Of a stretch of DNA of 64,000 nucleotides, positions 42,363 to 51,213 are shown in pieces. Origin of the DNA: CAMLIZ01 sp966212505 (GTDB taxonomy: Bacteria > Pseudomonadota > Gammaproteobacteria > Burkholderiales > Burkholderiaceae_C); NCBI GenBank assembly GCA_966212505.1, contig CBIHRS010000019.1, forward strand, positions 25,156 through 89,155, read 5' to 3'. Positions within the stretch are counted from its first letter, which is position 1, and the number at the start of each line of letters is the position of its first letter. Made by a program: the position numbers and the translations under genes. The notes below the pieces were generated by a model, which saw only the letters and a program-made list of their open reading frames with translations, did no database searches and was not told the origin of the DNA.

Positions 42363-43742
42363 GTGAACGTGTTCGAGAAGGTGGCGCAAGCCACGATCAG
42401 CGCCGGTGAGTTCACCCGGCGCCATCCGCGCGGCACCATGGCAGGCGTCGTCGCGCTGCTGGCCGGCTTCGCCGCCACCGCCTTCGGTATCGCGCCGCTC
42501 GCGCCCGATGCGGCCGACCTGCCCAAGCACATCGTCGTCGAATCCGTCACGCCCGAAGGCGTGCAGGCCCAGCTCGACGCCCTGTCCGAGTACGAACTCG
42601 AACTGAGCCGCAGCGACCTCACCCGCCCCAGCGACACCGCCGACAGCCTGCTGCAGCGCCTGGGCGTCTCCGATGCCAAGGCCGCCGCCTACTTGCGCAG
42701 CAACCCGGTCGCCCGCAAGCTGCTCGAGGGCCGCGGCGGCAAGATGGTGCAGGCCAAGGCCGACGCCGAGGGCAAGCTGCTCGAGCTGGTGGCGCGCTAT
42801 CCGGCCGAGTCTGCCGACCAGCAGGCCACCCACTTCACCCGCCTGAGCATCAAGGCAGATCAGTCCGGCAACTGGCATGCCCAAGTCGAGACAGCGGCAC
42901 TCCAGGCCGAGGTGCGGCTGGGCAGCGGCACGATCCGCAACTCGCTGTTCGGCGCCACCGACGAAGCCCGCATTCCCGACGGCATCGCCAGCCAGCTGGC
43001 CGAGATGTTCTCGACCGAGATCGACTTCCACCGCGAGCTGCGCAAGGGCGACACCTTCAGCGTCGTCTACGAGGCCCTCACGGCCGACGGCGAGCCCATC
43101 ACCTGGAACCAGGGCGCCGGCCACGTGCTGGCGGCCGAGTTCGTCAACGGCGGGAAGGCCCACCAGGCACTCTGGTACCGCGACGCCACCGGCAAGGGCG
43201 CCTACTTCGGCTTCGATGGCCAGAGCAAGCGCCGCTCGTTCCTGGCCAGCCCGATGGAGTTCTCGCGCGTGACCTCCGGGTTCGCGATGCGCTTCCACCC
43301 GATCGCGCAGACCTGGCGCCAGCACCTGGGCGTCGACTACGGCGCGCCGATGGGCACCCCGGTGCGCACGGTGGGCGATGGCGTCGTCGACTTCGCCGGC
43401 GTGCAGAACGGCTACGGCAACGTCATCCAGATCAAGCACAGCAACGACCGCACCACGGTCTACGCACACCTTAGCCGCGTCGACGTCCACAAGGGCCAGC
43501 ATGTCGACCAGGGCCAGCGCATCGGCGCCGTCGGCATGACCGGCTGGGCCACCGGCCCGCACCTGCACTTCGAATTCCGCGTCCACGGCGAACACCAGGA
43601 TCCGCTGAAGATCGCGCGCGATGCCGAAACGGTGGCCGTCTCGCCCGCCTCGCGCGAGCAGTTCGCCGCACTGGCGCGCAGCGCGAAAACGCAGCTCGAG
43701 GTCGCCGCATCGATGGGCGGCAGCCGCGTCAGCTTCGAATGA
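42363..43742 (+). CDS. M23-family peptidoglycan metallo-endopeptidase
   Basis: A 459-residue cell-envelope hydrolase or activator. An N-terminal membrane helix (about 25-45, GTMAGVVALLAGFAATAFGI) anchors it in the periplasm. A long helical and OapA/LysM-like middle region (SLFGATDEARIPDGIASQLAEMF, KGDTFSVVYEAL) precedes the LytM domain, whose zinc ligands are intact: HPIAQTWRQHLGVDYGAP and PHLHFEFRVHG. This resembles YebA/MepM-type DD-endopeptidases needed for wall expansion. The start is GTG at 42363 with weak Shine-Dalgarno. anmK follows after 34 bases, joining wall cleavage with recycling. Confidence 0.9.
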   Translation: MNVFEKVAQATISAGEFTRRHPRGTMAGVVALLAGFAATAFGIAPLAPDAADLPKHIVVESVTPEGVQAQLDALSEYELELSRSDLTRPSDTADSLLQRLGVSDAKAAAYLRSNPVARKLLEGRGGKMVQAKADAEGKLLELVARYPAESADQQATHFTRLSIKADQSGNWHAQVETAALQAEVRLGSGTIRNSLFGATDEARIPDGIASQLAEMFSTEIDFHRELRKGDTFSVVYEALTADGEPITWNQGAGHVLAAEFVNGGKAHQALWYRDATGKGAYFGFDGQSKRRSFLASPMEFSRVTSGFAMRFHPIAQTWRQHLGVDYGAPMGTPVRTVGDGVVDFAGVQNGYGNVIQIKHSNDRTTVYAHLSRVDVHKGQHVDQGQRIGAVGMTGWATGPHLHFEFRVHGEHQDPLKIARDAETVAVSPASREQFAALARSAKTQLEVAASMGGSRVSFE

Positions 43743-43776
43743 AGCTGCGCCAGGCGCAGCGCAGCCGGCATTCCCG

Positions 43777-44892
43777 ATGGCGCTGTACCTGGGCCTGATG
43801 TCGGGCACCTCGCTGGACGGCGTCGACGCCGTGCTGGCGCAGATCGACGCCGACAGCCCCCTGCAGGTCCTCCGGCACGACCACGAGCCCTTTGCCGCCG
43901 ACCTGCGCAGCGAACTTCTCTCGCTCAACACCGAAGGCCACAACGAGCTGCACCGTGCGGCGCTGGCCGCCAACGCCCTGGTACAGACCTACGCCCGGCT
44001 GGTGCAACGGCTGCTTGCTACGGCCGGCATCGATGCCTCGCAGGTCCTTGCAATCGGTGCGCACGGTCAGACCGTGCGCCACCGACCGGGAGAATACGAC
44101 GGCATCGGCTACACGCTGCAACTGAACAATGGCGCACTGCTCGCCGAGCTGACCGGCATCGACGTCGTCTGCGATTTCCGTAGCCGCGATGTCGCGGCCG
44201 GCGGCCAGGGTGCGCCGCTGGTGCCTGCCTTCCATGCCGCGATGTTCGGCCGCCGGGGCGAGTCGGTCGCCGTCCTGAACCTCGGCGGCATCGGCAATCT
44301 GAGCCTGATCGACGCCGATGGCCATGTGCGCGGCTTCGATTGCGGTCCAGGCAATGCCCTGCTGGACCTCTGGTGTGTGCGCCACCTCGGCCAGGCCTAT
44401 GACGACGAGGGCCGCTGGGCGGCGGGTGGCCGCGTCCTGCCGGCGCTACTGGCGGCGATGCTGGCAGAGCCCTTCCTGCATCAGCCCCCACCGAAGAGCA
44501 CCGGGCGCGACTTGTTCAACGCCTCCTGGCTCGACCGCCTTTGCGTTGCCCATGCCATCGGGGCCGCCCCTCAGGACGTGCAGGCGACGCTCGCCGAGTT
44601 CACCGTTCGCGCCGCCTCAGACGATCTGCGCCGCCACGCACCCGACACAGCCATGCTGCTCGTCTGCGGCGGCGGCGCCCTCAACAGCCACCTGATGCGC
44701 CGCCTCGCCCAGCTCAATCCGTCGATGAAGGTCGAGCCTACCGATGCGCAAGGCTTGCCGGCCATGCAGGTGGAGGCGGCCGCCTTCGCCTGGCTGGCCC
44801 ACGCCTTCGTCGAGCGCCAACCGGGCAATCGCATCGAGGTCACCGGCGCGCGCGGCCCGCGCGTCCTGGGTGCGCTCTATCCGGCCCAATGA
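43777..44892 (+). CDS. anmK: Anhydro-N-acetylmuramic acid kinase
   Basis: A 371-residue sugar kinase that opens and phosphorylates 1,6-anhydro-MurNAc to MurNAc-6-phosphate during cell-wall recycling. Family motifs: YLGLMSGTSLDGVDAVL at the N-terminus, IGAHGQTVRHRP, QGAPLVPAFHAAMF, NLGGIGNLSLI, GFDCGPGNALLDLW and LLVCGGGALNSHLMRRL. The frame runs upstream to 43621 inside the M23 gene, but ATG 43777 is right by family alignment. It is followed by a bidirectional terminator shared with the converging erpA. Confidence 0.95.
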   Translation: MALYLGLMSGTSLDGVDAVLAQIDADSPLQVLRHDHEPFAADLRSELLSLNTEGHNELHRAALAANALVQTYARLVQRLLATAGIDASQVLAIGAHGQTVRHRPGEYDGIGYTLQLNNGALLAELTGIDVVCDFRSRDVAAGGQGAPLVPAFHAAMFGRRGESVAVLNLGGIGNLSLIDADGHVRGFDCGPGNALLDLWCVRHLGQAYDDEGRWAAGGRVLPALLAAMLAEPFLHQPPPKSTGRDLFNASWLDRLCVAHAIGAAPQDVQATLAEFTVRAASDDLRRHAPDTAMLLVCGGGALNSHLMRRLAQLNPSMKVEPTDAQGLPAMQVEAAAFAWLAHAFVERQPGNRIEVTGARGPRVLGALYPAQ

Positions 44893-44916
44893 AAAAGCCG
44901 CCCGCAGGCGGCTTTC
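44893..44916. terminator. Bidirectional terminator between anmK and erpA
   Basis: AAAGCCGCC / GGCGGCTTT (44894-44902 and 44907-44915, loop CGCA). On the minus strand it is followed by TTTTTC, giving a good terminator for erpA. On the plus strand the T-run is shorter (TTTC). Confidence 0.85.
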
Positions 44917-44936
44917 ATAGCGAGACCGGCGCCCGG

Positions 44937-45308
44937 TCAGACCGAGAAGCTCGATCCGCAGCCGCAGGTCGTGGTCGCGTTCGGATTCTTGATCACGAAC
45001 TGCGCGCCCTGCAGGTCTTCCTTGTAGTCGATCTCGGCGCCCATCAGATACTGCAGGCTCATCGCATCGATCAGCAGCGTGACACCATTCTTGGTCATCT
45101 GCGTGTCGTCTTCGTTGACGACCTCGTCGAACGTAAAGCCATACTGGAAGCCCGAGCAGCCGCCGCCCTGTACGAAGACACGCAGCTTCAGGTCAGGGTT
45201 GCCCTCCTCGGCCACGAGGTCGGCCACCTTGGCGGCCGCGCTGTCGGTGAAGATCAGCGGTGCGGGCATTTCGTTGGTGGCGGGGGCTTGTTCGGCAACG
45301 GCGCTCAT
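44937..45308 (-). CDS. erpA: Iron-sulfur cluster insertion protein ErpA
   Basis: A 123-residue A-type Fe-S carrier that delivers clusters to apo-proteins, including isoprenoid-pathway enzymes in E. coli. The three cluster cysteines are conserved: Cys51 in FVQGGGCSGFQYGF, and Cys115 and Cys117 in TTTCGCGSSFSV. An AGGAG box precedes the ATG. It lies between the ribosomal genes and anmK, the usual position in this order of bacteria, and converges on anmK. Confidence 0.96.
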   Translation of the reverse strand: MSAVAEQAPATNEMPAPLIFTDSAAAKVADLVAEEGNPDLKLRVFVQGGGCSGFQYGFTFDEVVNEDDTQMTKNGVTLLIDAMSLQYLMGAEIDYKEDLQGAQFVIKNPNATTTCGCGSSFSV

Positions 45309-45412
45309 GGCGAAAACTCCTGGCTAAGGCTCGATGATCCCACAGCAGGCATCACCGTAGCCGGCATGCGGCATTGTCCTATGAGATGGGGACAAAGCCG
45401 GCGAACAAAAGA

Positions 45413-45442
45413 ACAAAGCCGCCTGAAGAGGCGGCTTTGTTG
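45413..45442 (-). terminator. Terminator of the rplM-rpsI operon
   Basis: ACAAAGCCGCC / GGCGGCTTTGT (45413-45423 and 45430-45440), an eleven-pair perfect stem. Read on the minus strand it is followed by the T-rich TCTTTTGTTC. It lies 17 bases after the rpsI stop. Confidence 0.88.
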
Positions 45443-45458
45443 GCAAACAGCAGATCGA

Positions 45459-45851
45459 TCAGCGCTTGCTGAACTGCTTGCGGCGGCGGGCGCCGTGCAG
45501 ACCGACCTTCTTACGCTCGACTTCACGCGCATCGCGCGTCACGAAGCCGGCGCGGCTCAGTTCGGGCTTGAGCGCCGCATCGTAGTCGATCAGCGCGCGG
45601 GTGATGCCGTGGCGCACCGCGCCGGCCTGGCCGGATTCGCCACCGCCATGCACGTTGACCTTGATGTCGAAGGCTTCGACGTTGTTCGTCAGGAACAGCG
45701 GCTGCTTGACGATCATGATCGACGTCTGGCGGCCGAAGTATTGCTCGACAGGCTTGCCGTTGACGAGGATCTGGCCCGAGCCCTTCTTGATGAAGACGCG
45801 AGCGACCGACGACTTGCGGCGGCCGGTACCGTAGTTGTAGTTTCCGATCAT
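45459..45851 (-). CDS. rpsI: 30S ribosomal protein S9
   Basis: A 130-residue uS9. It begins MIGNYNYGTGRRKSSVARVF and ends with the conserved basic tail KVGLHGARRRKQFSKR, whose terminal Lys-Arg reaches the P-site tRNA. The frame is open further upstream, but ATG 45851 is the family start. It follows rplM by ten bases in the universal L13-S9 pair. Confidence 0.98.
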   Translation of the reverse strand: MIGNYNYGTGRRKSSVARVFIKKGSGQILVNGKPVEQYFGRQTSIMIVKQPLFLTNNVEAFDIKVNVHGGGESGQAGAVRHGITRALIDYDAALKPELSRAGFVTRDAREVERKKVGLHGARRRKQFSKR

Positions 45852-45861
45852 CACCGGCTCC

Positions 45862-46290
45862 TTAGATCTCGAGGACCTTGGGTTGCTGGGCGGTGTGCGG
45901 GTGGGTGGCACCGGCATACACCTTCAGCTTCTTGACCATCGCGTAGCCCAGGGGACCTTTCGGGAGCATGCCCTTGACGGCCTTCTCCAGTGCGCGGCCG
46001 GGATGCTTGGCCTGCATGTCCTTGAACTTGGTGGCATAGATGCCGCCGGGGAAGCCCGAGTGACGGTAGTACACCTTGTCGGTGGCCTTGTTGCCCGTGA
46101 CGCGGAGCTTGTCGGCATTGACGACGACGATGAAGTCACCGGTGTCGACGTGAGGCGTGTAGATGGCCTTGTGCTTGCCGCGCAAACGGAGTGCCACTTC
46201 GCTGGCAACACGTCCGAGCACCTTGTCGGTGGCGTCAATCACATACCACTCGTGCTTCACTTCGGCCGGCTTGGCGCTGAAGGTTTTCAT
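45862..46290 (-). CDS. rplM: 50S ribosomal protein L13
   Basis: A 142-residue uL13, an early-assembly 23S rRNA binding protein. Motifs are WYVIDATDKVLGRVASEVAL, YTPHVDTGDFIVVVNADKL and the closing YAGATHPHTAQQPKVLEI. It is the first gene of the rplM-rpsI operon. The 236-base upstream gap to the GNAT gene should hold its promoter; I could not fix the boxes. Confidence 0.98.
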   Translation of the reverse strand: MKTFSAKPAEVKHEWYVIDATDKVLGRVASEVALRLRGKHKAIYTPHVDTGDFIVVVNADKLRVTGNKATDKVYYRHSGFPGGIYATKFKDMQAKHPGRALEKAVKGMLPKGPLGYAMVKKLKVYAGATHPHTAQQPKVLEI

Positions 46291-46526
46291 GAGGGTTCTT
46301 TCGAAGAACGGCGATGCAATGTGTCGTGGGTCTTCGGTGCCGCTTATGAATCACTTGCGTGATGGGCGGCCTCTCAAACGCGCACGCTTTCCCCTCGCCG
46401 TGAACGGGAAAGCCCGCCAGTATATCGCAGGCCGAGCGCCGCGCCCAATACCCCGGCGGATCCCAAGCCGAACGACGCAGATCCTCCGCGGATAGAATTA
46501 GGGTTAACACCTATCCGGAGCACCCT

Positions 46527-47243
46527 ATGGCTTTCCAAGGCGACGCCGCTTCCCCGCGGCTCAATGCCATGCCCAAGCCACCCCGCCCGTCCAGCGGAGG
46601 CGGCGCCGACTCAGCCTCCCGCTGGGTCCCGATCCGCCTGCTGTCAGAACGGCACCGCGGCCGGGCACTCGAGCACCTGCTCTCGCTGGGCGAGGCCGAC
46701 CGGTATCTCCGCTTCGGCTACCCGGCGAATGACGACCAGGTCGAGCGCTATGTGGCCGGCATCGACTTCCAGCACGACGAGGTTTTGGGCATCTTCAATC
46801 GTCGGCTCGAACTCATCGCCCTCGCGCATCTCGCTTATCCCGCTGAATCATCGGGGCTGACGTCGGCCGAATTCGGCGTGTCGGTGATCGCGAAGGCGCG
46901 AGGACGTGGCTATGGTGCGCGCCTGTTCGAGCGGGCCGCGCTGCATGCACGCAATCGCGGTATCGAGTTGCTCATCATTCATGCGCTCAGCGAGAACGTC
47001 GCGATGCTGAGGATCGCCCGCAACGCCGGCGCGGTCGTCGAACGCTCCGGCGCCGAGTCGCAGGCACGACTGAGGCTTCCGCCACACGATCTCGCCTCCC
47101 GGGTGGGCGCGGTGATGGAAGATCAGGCTGCCGAGATCGACTATCGCTGGAAAGCGCAGAGCCGGCGGCTCGATGGCTGGCTGAAGCTGATGTCCGAGGT
47201 GCGGAGCGGACTGGAGAAGACGCGCCGTTCTGCGGAGTCCTGA
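46527..47243 (+). CDS. GNAT-family N-acetyltransferase
   Basis: A 238-residue protein with a GNAT acetyltransferase fold. The acetyl-CoA loop is the AKARGRGYGARLFERAAL segment, after a beta strand (SAEFGVSVIA) and before RGIELLIIHALSENVAMLRIARNAG, the typical beta5-alpha5 end of the fold. The N-terminal 30 residues are disordered and Pro/Ser-rich. Substrate is unknown. A TAGAAT -10-like box (46493-46498) lies about 30 bases before the ATG, and CGGAG serves as ribosome binding site. A CGGATAG/CTATCCG dyad spans this region (46489-46517). Confidence 0.82.
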   Translation: MAFQGDAASPRLNAMPKPPRPSSGGGADSASRWVPIRLLSERHRGRALEHLLSLGEADRYLRFGYPANDDQVERYVAGIDFQHDEVLGIFNRRLELIALAHLAYPAESSGLTSAEFGVSVIAKARGRGYGARLFERAALHARNRGIELLIIHALSENVAMLRIARNAGAVVERSGAESQARLRLPPHDLASRVGAVMEDQAAEIDYRWKAQSRRLDGWLKLMSEVRSGLEKTRRSAES

Positions 47244-47331
47244 GGCTGCCGAGGCCCGCGCTGTAATATTGTCAAATTGCAACCGACGTGGCAGCGCGGC
47301 ATTTGACGCCCGGGCCCACCGACACCAGGTG

Positions 47332-48054
47332 ATGCAGCAGGCGCTTCCATGGATCGTCGCGATCGTCGCAGTGGCCCTGATCGTGCCACTGGCGGCGTGG
47401 ATTGTGCTGCGTCCCCGTCGGAGCGAACCGCAGCCGCTGCCGACCGAGTGGGCTCTGACGCCCCGTCCGGTGTTCAGCACCGACGAGCGACGGGTCTACC
47501 GCCAGTTGCGGGAGGCGGTGCCGCATCACGTGGTGCTGTCCAAGCTGCCGCTGGTCCGCTTCTGCCAGCCCTCGGATCCGCAGCAGGTGCGCTACTGGTA
47601 CGAACTGCTCGGTGCGATCCACGTCAGTTTCGCGATCTGCAGCGCCAACGGCCGCGTACTGGCCGCGATCGACCTCGATACGGATCGCGGCAACTCCCGT
47701 CGTGCCATGCAGATCAAGCAGTCGGTGCTCGCCGCCTGCCGCGTACGCTATCTGCGTTGCCCGGTCGACCATCTGCCGTCGGTGGCCGAATTGCAGTTGC
47801 TGGTGCCGCAGAGCAGCGCAGCCCGCGGCCCTCAAGCCGCGCCCAGCGTCCATCAGGCGCGGGACGCGCTCTCCACCACCCTCGCATCGCGCCGCCGTGA
47901 ACGTGTGGCACTGTGGCAGGACTCCGGCGTTTTCCAGGATTCATTCTTCGCGCCCGACAACCGCATGGACGCCACGCAGACCAGCGGATTCGGAGCGCTG
48001 ACACCCATTCCCACGCCGCCGGCAAGCACCGACCCGGAGCCCCGCAGCGCTTAG
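47332..48054 (+). CDS. DUF2726-like membrane-anchored protein
   Basis: A 240-residue protein with one N-terminal membrane helix (about 5-27, LPWIVAIVAVALIVPLAAWI). The cytoplasmic domain looks like DUF2726: PRPVFSTDERRVYRQLREAV, VVLSKLPLVRFCQPSD, HVSFAICSANGRVLAAIDLD and AACRVRYLRCPVDHLPSVAE. The domain resembles nuclease-like or RNA-associated folds, but no function is established. The C-terminal 60 residues are low complexity. The start at 47332 has an AGG box; the frame is also open to a TTG at 47269. Confidence 0.7.
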   Translation: MQQALPWIVAIVAVALIVPLAAWIVLRPRRSEPQPLPTEWALTPRPVFSTDERRVYRQLREAVPHHVVLSKLPLVRFCQPSDPQQVRYWYELLGAIHVSFAICSANGRVLAAIDLDTDRGNSRRAMQIKQSVLAACRVRYLRCPVDHLPSVAELQLLVPQSSAARGPQAAPSVHQARDALSTTLASRRRERVALWQDSGVFQDSFFAPDNRMDATQTSGFGALTPIPTPPASTDPEPRSA

Positions 48055-48062
48055 CATGCGGC

Positions 48063-49088
48063 ATGTCCTCCGTTTCTGACACTGTTCCCCCCTCTTCCCG
48101 CGACGACTACGCCGCGCTGACGCCGCAGGCCGTGCTCGACGCGCTGGACAGCGTCGGCTTGCGCGGCGATGGCTGCCTGCTGCAGCTCAACTCCTATGAA
48201 AACCGTGTCTTCCAGGTCTTTCTGGAAGATGGGCCGGTCGTCGTCGCCAAGTTCTACCGACCTGGCCGCTGGACCGACGCGCAGATCTTCGAGGAACATG
48301 CGTTCACGCAGGAGCTGGCGGCGGCCGAGGTCCCGGTCGTCGCGCCCTGGATATTCGGTGCGCAGGGCACCCTGGCGCACATCGAGCTCGATGGTGTGCA
48401 CCATCGCTTCAGCGTGGGCGAGCGCCGGGCCGGCCGCTCACCCGAACTCGACGACCCGGACACGCTGCGCTGGCTCGGACGCTTCATTGCGCGAATGCAT
48501 GCGGTCGGCGCGAAGCACCGATTCGAACATCGGCGCACGCTCGACATCCAGACATTCGGCACACGCCCTCGCCAGTTGCTGCTCGACGGTGGATTCATCC
48601 CGGAAGCGCAAAGTCCTGGCTGGATCAGCGCTTGCGATGCAGCGCTCGATCGGGTGGCTCGAGCCTTCGAGGCCCATGCGCCGCTGAAGCAACTGCGCCT
48701 GCATGGCGACTGCCATCCGGGGAACGTGCTGTGGCGCGAAGGCGAAGGCCCGCACTTCGTCGACCTCGACGACGCCTGTATGGGGCCTGCGGTACAGGAC
48801 CTGTGGATGCTGTTGTCGGGCGACACCCACGCGATGAGCCAGCAACTGCAACCGCTGCTCGAAGGCTACGAGGCCTTCATGCCCTTCGATCGCAGCGAAC
48901 TGGCGCTGATAGAGCCGCTGCGCACGCTGAGGATGATCCATCACAGCGCGTGGCTGGCCGAGCGCTGGTCCGACCCGGCGTTTCCGGCGGCTTTCCCGTG
49001 GTTCGGCACTGGGGCCTACTGGTCCCAGCAGACCTCCCAGCTGCGAGAGCAGCTGGAGGCGATGGACGAGCCACCGCCTCTGGGCTGA
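48063..49088 (+). CDS. srkA: Serine/threonine protein kinase of the SrkA/YihE (RdoA) family
   Basis: A 341-residue stress-response kinase with an aminoglycoside-phosphotransferase-like fold. Family motifs are SYENRVFQVFLEDGPVVVAKFYRPGRW, split here as SYENRVFQV and VVAKFYRPGRW, then the catalytic LRLHGDCHPGNVLW and the Mg-binding HFVDLDDACMGPAVQDLW. In E. coli SrkA protects cells from stress-induced death. It starts eight bases after the DUF2726 gene and converges on htpG six bases away. Confidence 0.92.
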   Translation: MSSVSDTVPPSSRDDYAALTPQAVLDALDSVGLRGDGCLLQLNSYENRVFQVFLEDGPVVVAKFYRPGRWTDAQIFEEHAFTQELAAAEVPVVAPWIFGAQGTLAHIELDGVHHRFSVGERRAGRSPELDDPDTLRWLGRFIARMHAVGAKHRFEHRRTLDIQTFGTRPRQLLLDGGFIPEAQSPGWISACDAALDRVARAFEAHAPLKQLRLHGDCHPGNVLWREGEGPHFVDLDDACMGPAVQDLWMLLSGDTHAMSQQLQPLLEGYEAFMPFDRSELALIEPLRTLRMIHHSAWLAERWSDPAFPAAFPWFGTGAYWSQQTSQLREQLEAMDEPPPLG

Positions 49089-49094
49089 GCGAGG

Positions 49095-50963
49095 TCAGGC
49101 GCTGAGCAGGCGCGTGACGCGCTGCACGTAGTCGGCGGGGTTCTCGAGGTGACCGCCTTCGGCCAGCCACGCCTGGTCGAACAGGATGTTCGCGAGGTCG
49201 TCGAAGCGGGCATCGCCTTCCAGGCGCTTGACCAGCGCATGCTCGGCATTCACCTCGAGGATGGGCTTGGACTGCGGTGCCTGCTGCCCGGCCTGCTTGA
49301 GCATGCGGGCCAGGTGGGCGCTCATGTCGCCCTCTTCCACCACCAGGCAGGCCGGCGAATCGACGAGGCGGGAGGTCACCCGCACGTCCTTCGCGCGATC
49401 CTTCAGCGCCTCCTTCAAGCGCTCGAGCACCGGCTTGAAGGCTTCGGCGGCCTCCTCAGCCTTCTTCTTCTCTTCCTCGTCCTGCAGCTTGCCCAGGTCG
49501 ACGGAGCCCTTGGCCACGCTCTGCAGCGGCTTGCCGTCGAACTCGTAGAGGTGGCTGAGCATCCATTCGTCGACGCGGTCGACCAGCAGCAGCACCTCGA
49601 TGCCCTTCTTGCGGAAGATCTCCAGCTGAGGGCTGCTCTTGGCCGCGGCCAATGAATCGGCAGTGATGTAGTAGATCGCGTCCTGGCCTTCCTTCATGCG
49701 GCCGACGTAGTCGGCGAACGACACGCCTTCGTCGGCCTGGGTCGAGGCGAAGCGCAGAAGCTTGGCCAGCCGCTCCTGGTTCTGGTGGTCTTCGCCGATG
49801 CCTTCCTTCAGCACCGCGCCAAATTCCTTCCAGAAGGCGGCGTACTTCTCCTTCTGGTTCTCGGCCACGTCTTCCAGCATCGACAGCACGCGCTTGGTCG
49901 AACCTTCCCGGATCGCCTTCACGTCGCGGCTTTCCTGCAGCAGCTCGCGCGAGACGTTCAACGGCAGGTCGGCCGAGTCGATCACGCCCTTGACGAAGCG
50001 CAGGTACACCGGCATCAGCGCCTCGGCGTCGTCCATGATGAACACGCGCTTGACGTACAGCTTGACGCCGCCGCGCTTGTCGCGGTTCCACAGGTCGAAC
50101 GGCGCCTTGGCCGGCACGTACAGCAGCTGCGTGTACTCGGTACGGCCCTCGACGCGATTGTGCGTATAGGCCAGCGGCGCCTCGGTGTCGTAGCTGATCT
50201 GCTTGTAGAACTCCTGGTACTGGGCGTCGGTGACGTCGCTCTTCGGGCGGGTCCACAGGGCAGCCGCCTTGTTCACCGTTTCCCATTCGTCCTTCATCTG
50301 GTACTCGGACTTCTCGGCGTCCCATTCCTCCTTCTTCATCAGGACGGGCAGCGAGATATGGTCGGAGTACTTCGAGATGATGGATTTGAGCTTCCAGGTC
50401 TTCAGGAACTCGTCCTCGCCCTCGCGCAGGTGCAGGATCACGTCGGTGCCGCGCTCTGCACGGGTGATCGGCTCCACCTCGAAGTCACCGGTTCCCTCGG
50501 AGCTCCAGCGCACGCCTTCCTCCGGCTTCAGGCCGGCGCGGCGCGACTCGACCGTGATGCGGTCGGCCACGATGAAGCCGGAATAGAAGCCCACGCCGAA
50601 CTGACCGATCAGGTTGGCATCCTTCTTCTGGTCGCCTTCGAGCCGGGACATGAACTCCCGGGTGCCGCTCTTGGCGATGGTGCCCAGGTGCGCCACCGCC
50701 TCCTCGGCGCTCATCCCGATGCCGTTGTCGCGGATCGTGATCGTGCGGGCCTGGGGGTCGAAACTGACCCGCACCTCCAGATTGGGTGCGTCCTCGTACA
50801 GGCCGTTGTTGTTCAACGCCTCGAAGCGCAGCTTGTCGCATGCGTCCGACGCGTTGGAGATCAGTTCGCGAAGAAAGATCTCCTTGTTGGAGTACAGCGA
50901 GTGGGTGACCAGATGCAGGATCTGCTTCACCTCGGCCTGGAATGACAAGGTCTGTTTTTGCAT
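49095..50963 (-). CDS. htpG: Molecular chaperone HtpG (Hsp90)
   Basis: A 622-residue bacterial Hsp90. GHKL ATP-site motifs are intact: LRELISNASDACDKLRFEAL, ITIRDNGIGMSAEEAV, HLGTIAKSGTREF and GQFGVGFYSGFIVADRI. The middle domain has FVKGVIDSADLPLNVSREL and the C-terminal dimer domain ends in YVQRVTRLLSA. It lacks the eukaryotic MEEVD tail, as expected. A sigma-32 promoter lies at 51010-51037. No strong Shine-Dalgarno precedes the ATG at 50963, but the start aligns with other HtpG proteins. Confidence 0.98.
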   Translation of the reverse strand: MQKQTLSFQAEVKQILHLVTHSLYSNKEIFLRELISNASDACDKLRFEALNNNGLYEDAPNLEVRVSFDPQARTITIRDNGIGMSAEEAVAHLGTIAKSGTREFMSRLEGDQKKDANLIGQFGVGFYSGFIVADRITVESRRAGLKPEEGVRWSSEGTGDFEVEPITRAERGTDVILHLREGEDEFLKTWKLKSIISKYSDHISLPVLMKKEEWDAEKSEYQMKDEWETVNKAAALWTRPKSDVTDAQYQEFYKQISYDTEAPLAYTHNRVEGRTEYTQLLYVPAKAPFDLWNRDKRGGVKLYVKRVFIMDDAEALMPVYLRFVKGVIDSADLPLNVSRELLQESRDVKAIREGSTKRVLSMLEDVAENQKEKYAAFWKEFGAVLKEGIGEDHQNQERLAKLLRFASTQADEGVSFADYVGRMKEGQDAIYYITADSLAAAKSSPQLEIFRKKGIEVLLLVDRVDEWMLSHLYEFDGKPLQSVAKGSVDLGKLQDEEEKKKAEEAAEAFKPVLERLKEALKDRAKDVRVTSRLVDSPACLVVEEGDMSAHLARMLKQAGQQAPQSKPILEVNAEHALVKRLEGDARFDDLANILFDQAWLAEGGHLENPADYVQRVTRLLSA

Positions 50964-51009
50964 GGCGTCTGATGCGTCTTGTGAAAGTGGGAGATCGACC
51001 GCGCCCTCG

Positions 51010-51037
51010 AGATAGGGGCTGCGCCAAGGTCTTCAAG
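51010..51037 (-). promoter_or_regulatory. Sigma-32 heat-shock promoter of htpG
   Basis: On the minus strand CTTGAA (51037-51032) is followed, after 13 bases, by CCCCTATCT (51018-51010). This matches the heat-shock consensus CTTGAA-N13-15-CCCCATnT closely. Transcription would begin near 51003, giving a leader of about 40 bases before htpG. Confidence 0.7.
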
Positions 51038-51213
51038 AGCCGTCGGCCGATCGCGGCAGCGAAGTGCGGCCCACCCATTCGAGGGGCCCAAAGTCTAGGG
51101 GGAAATTTTCGAACTAGGGGGGCAAAGCCGACACCCGTCACCTAGGTTTGCCTCGCCGGCTGCTTCCACGGTGGAGTCAGCGGGCGTTGAAATCACAACA
51201 GAAGAGGATATCC

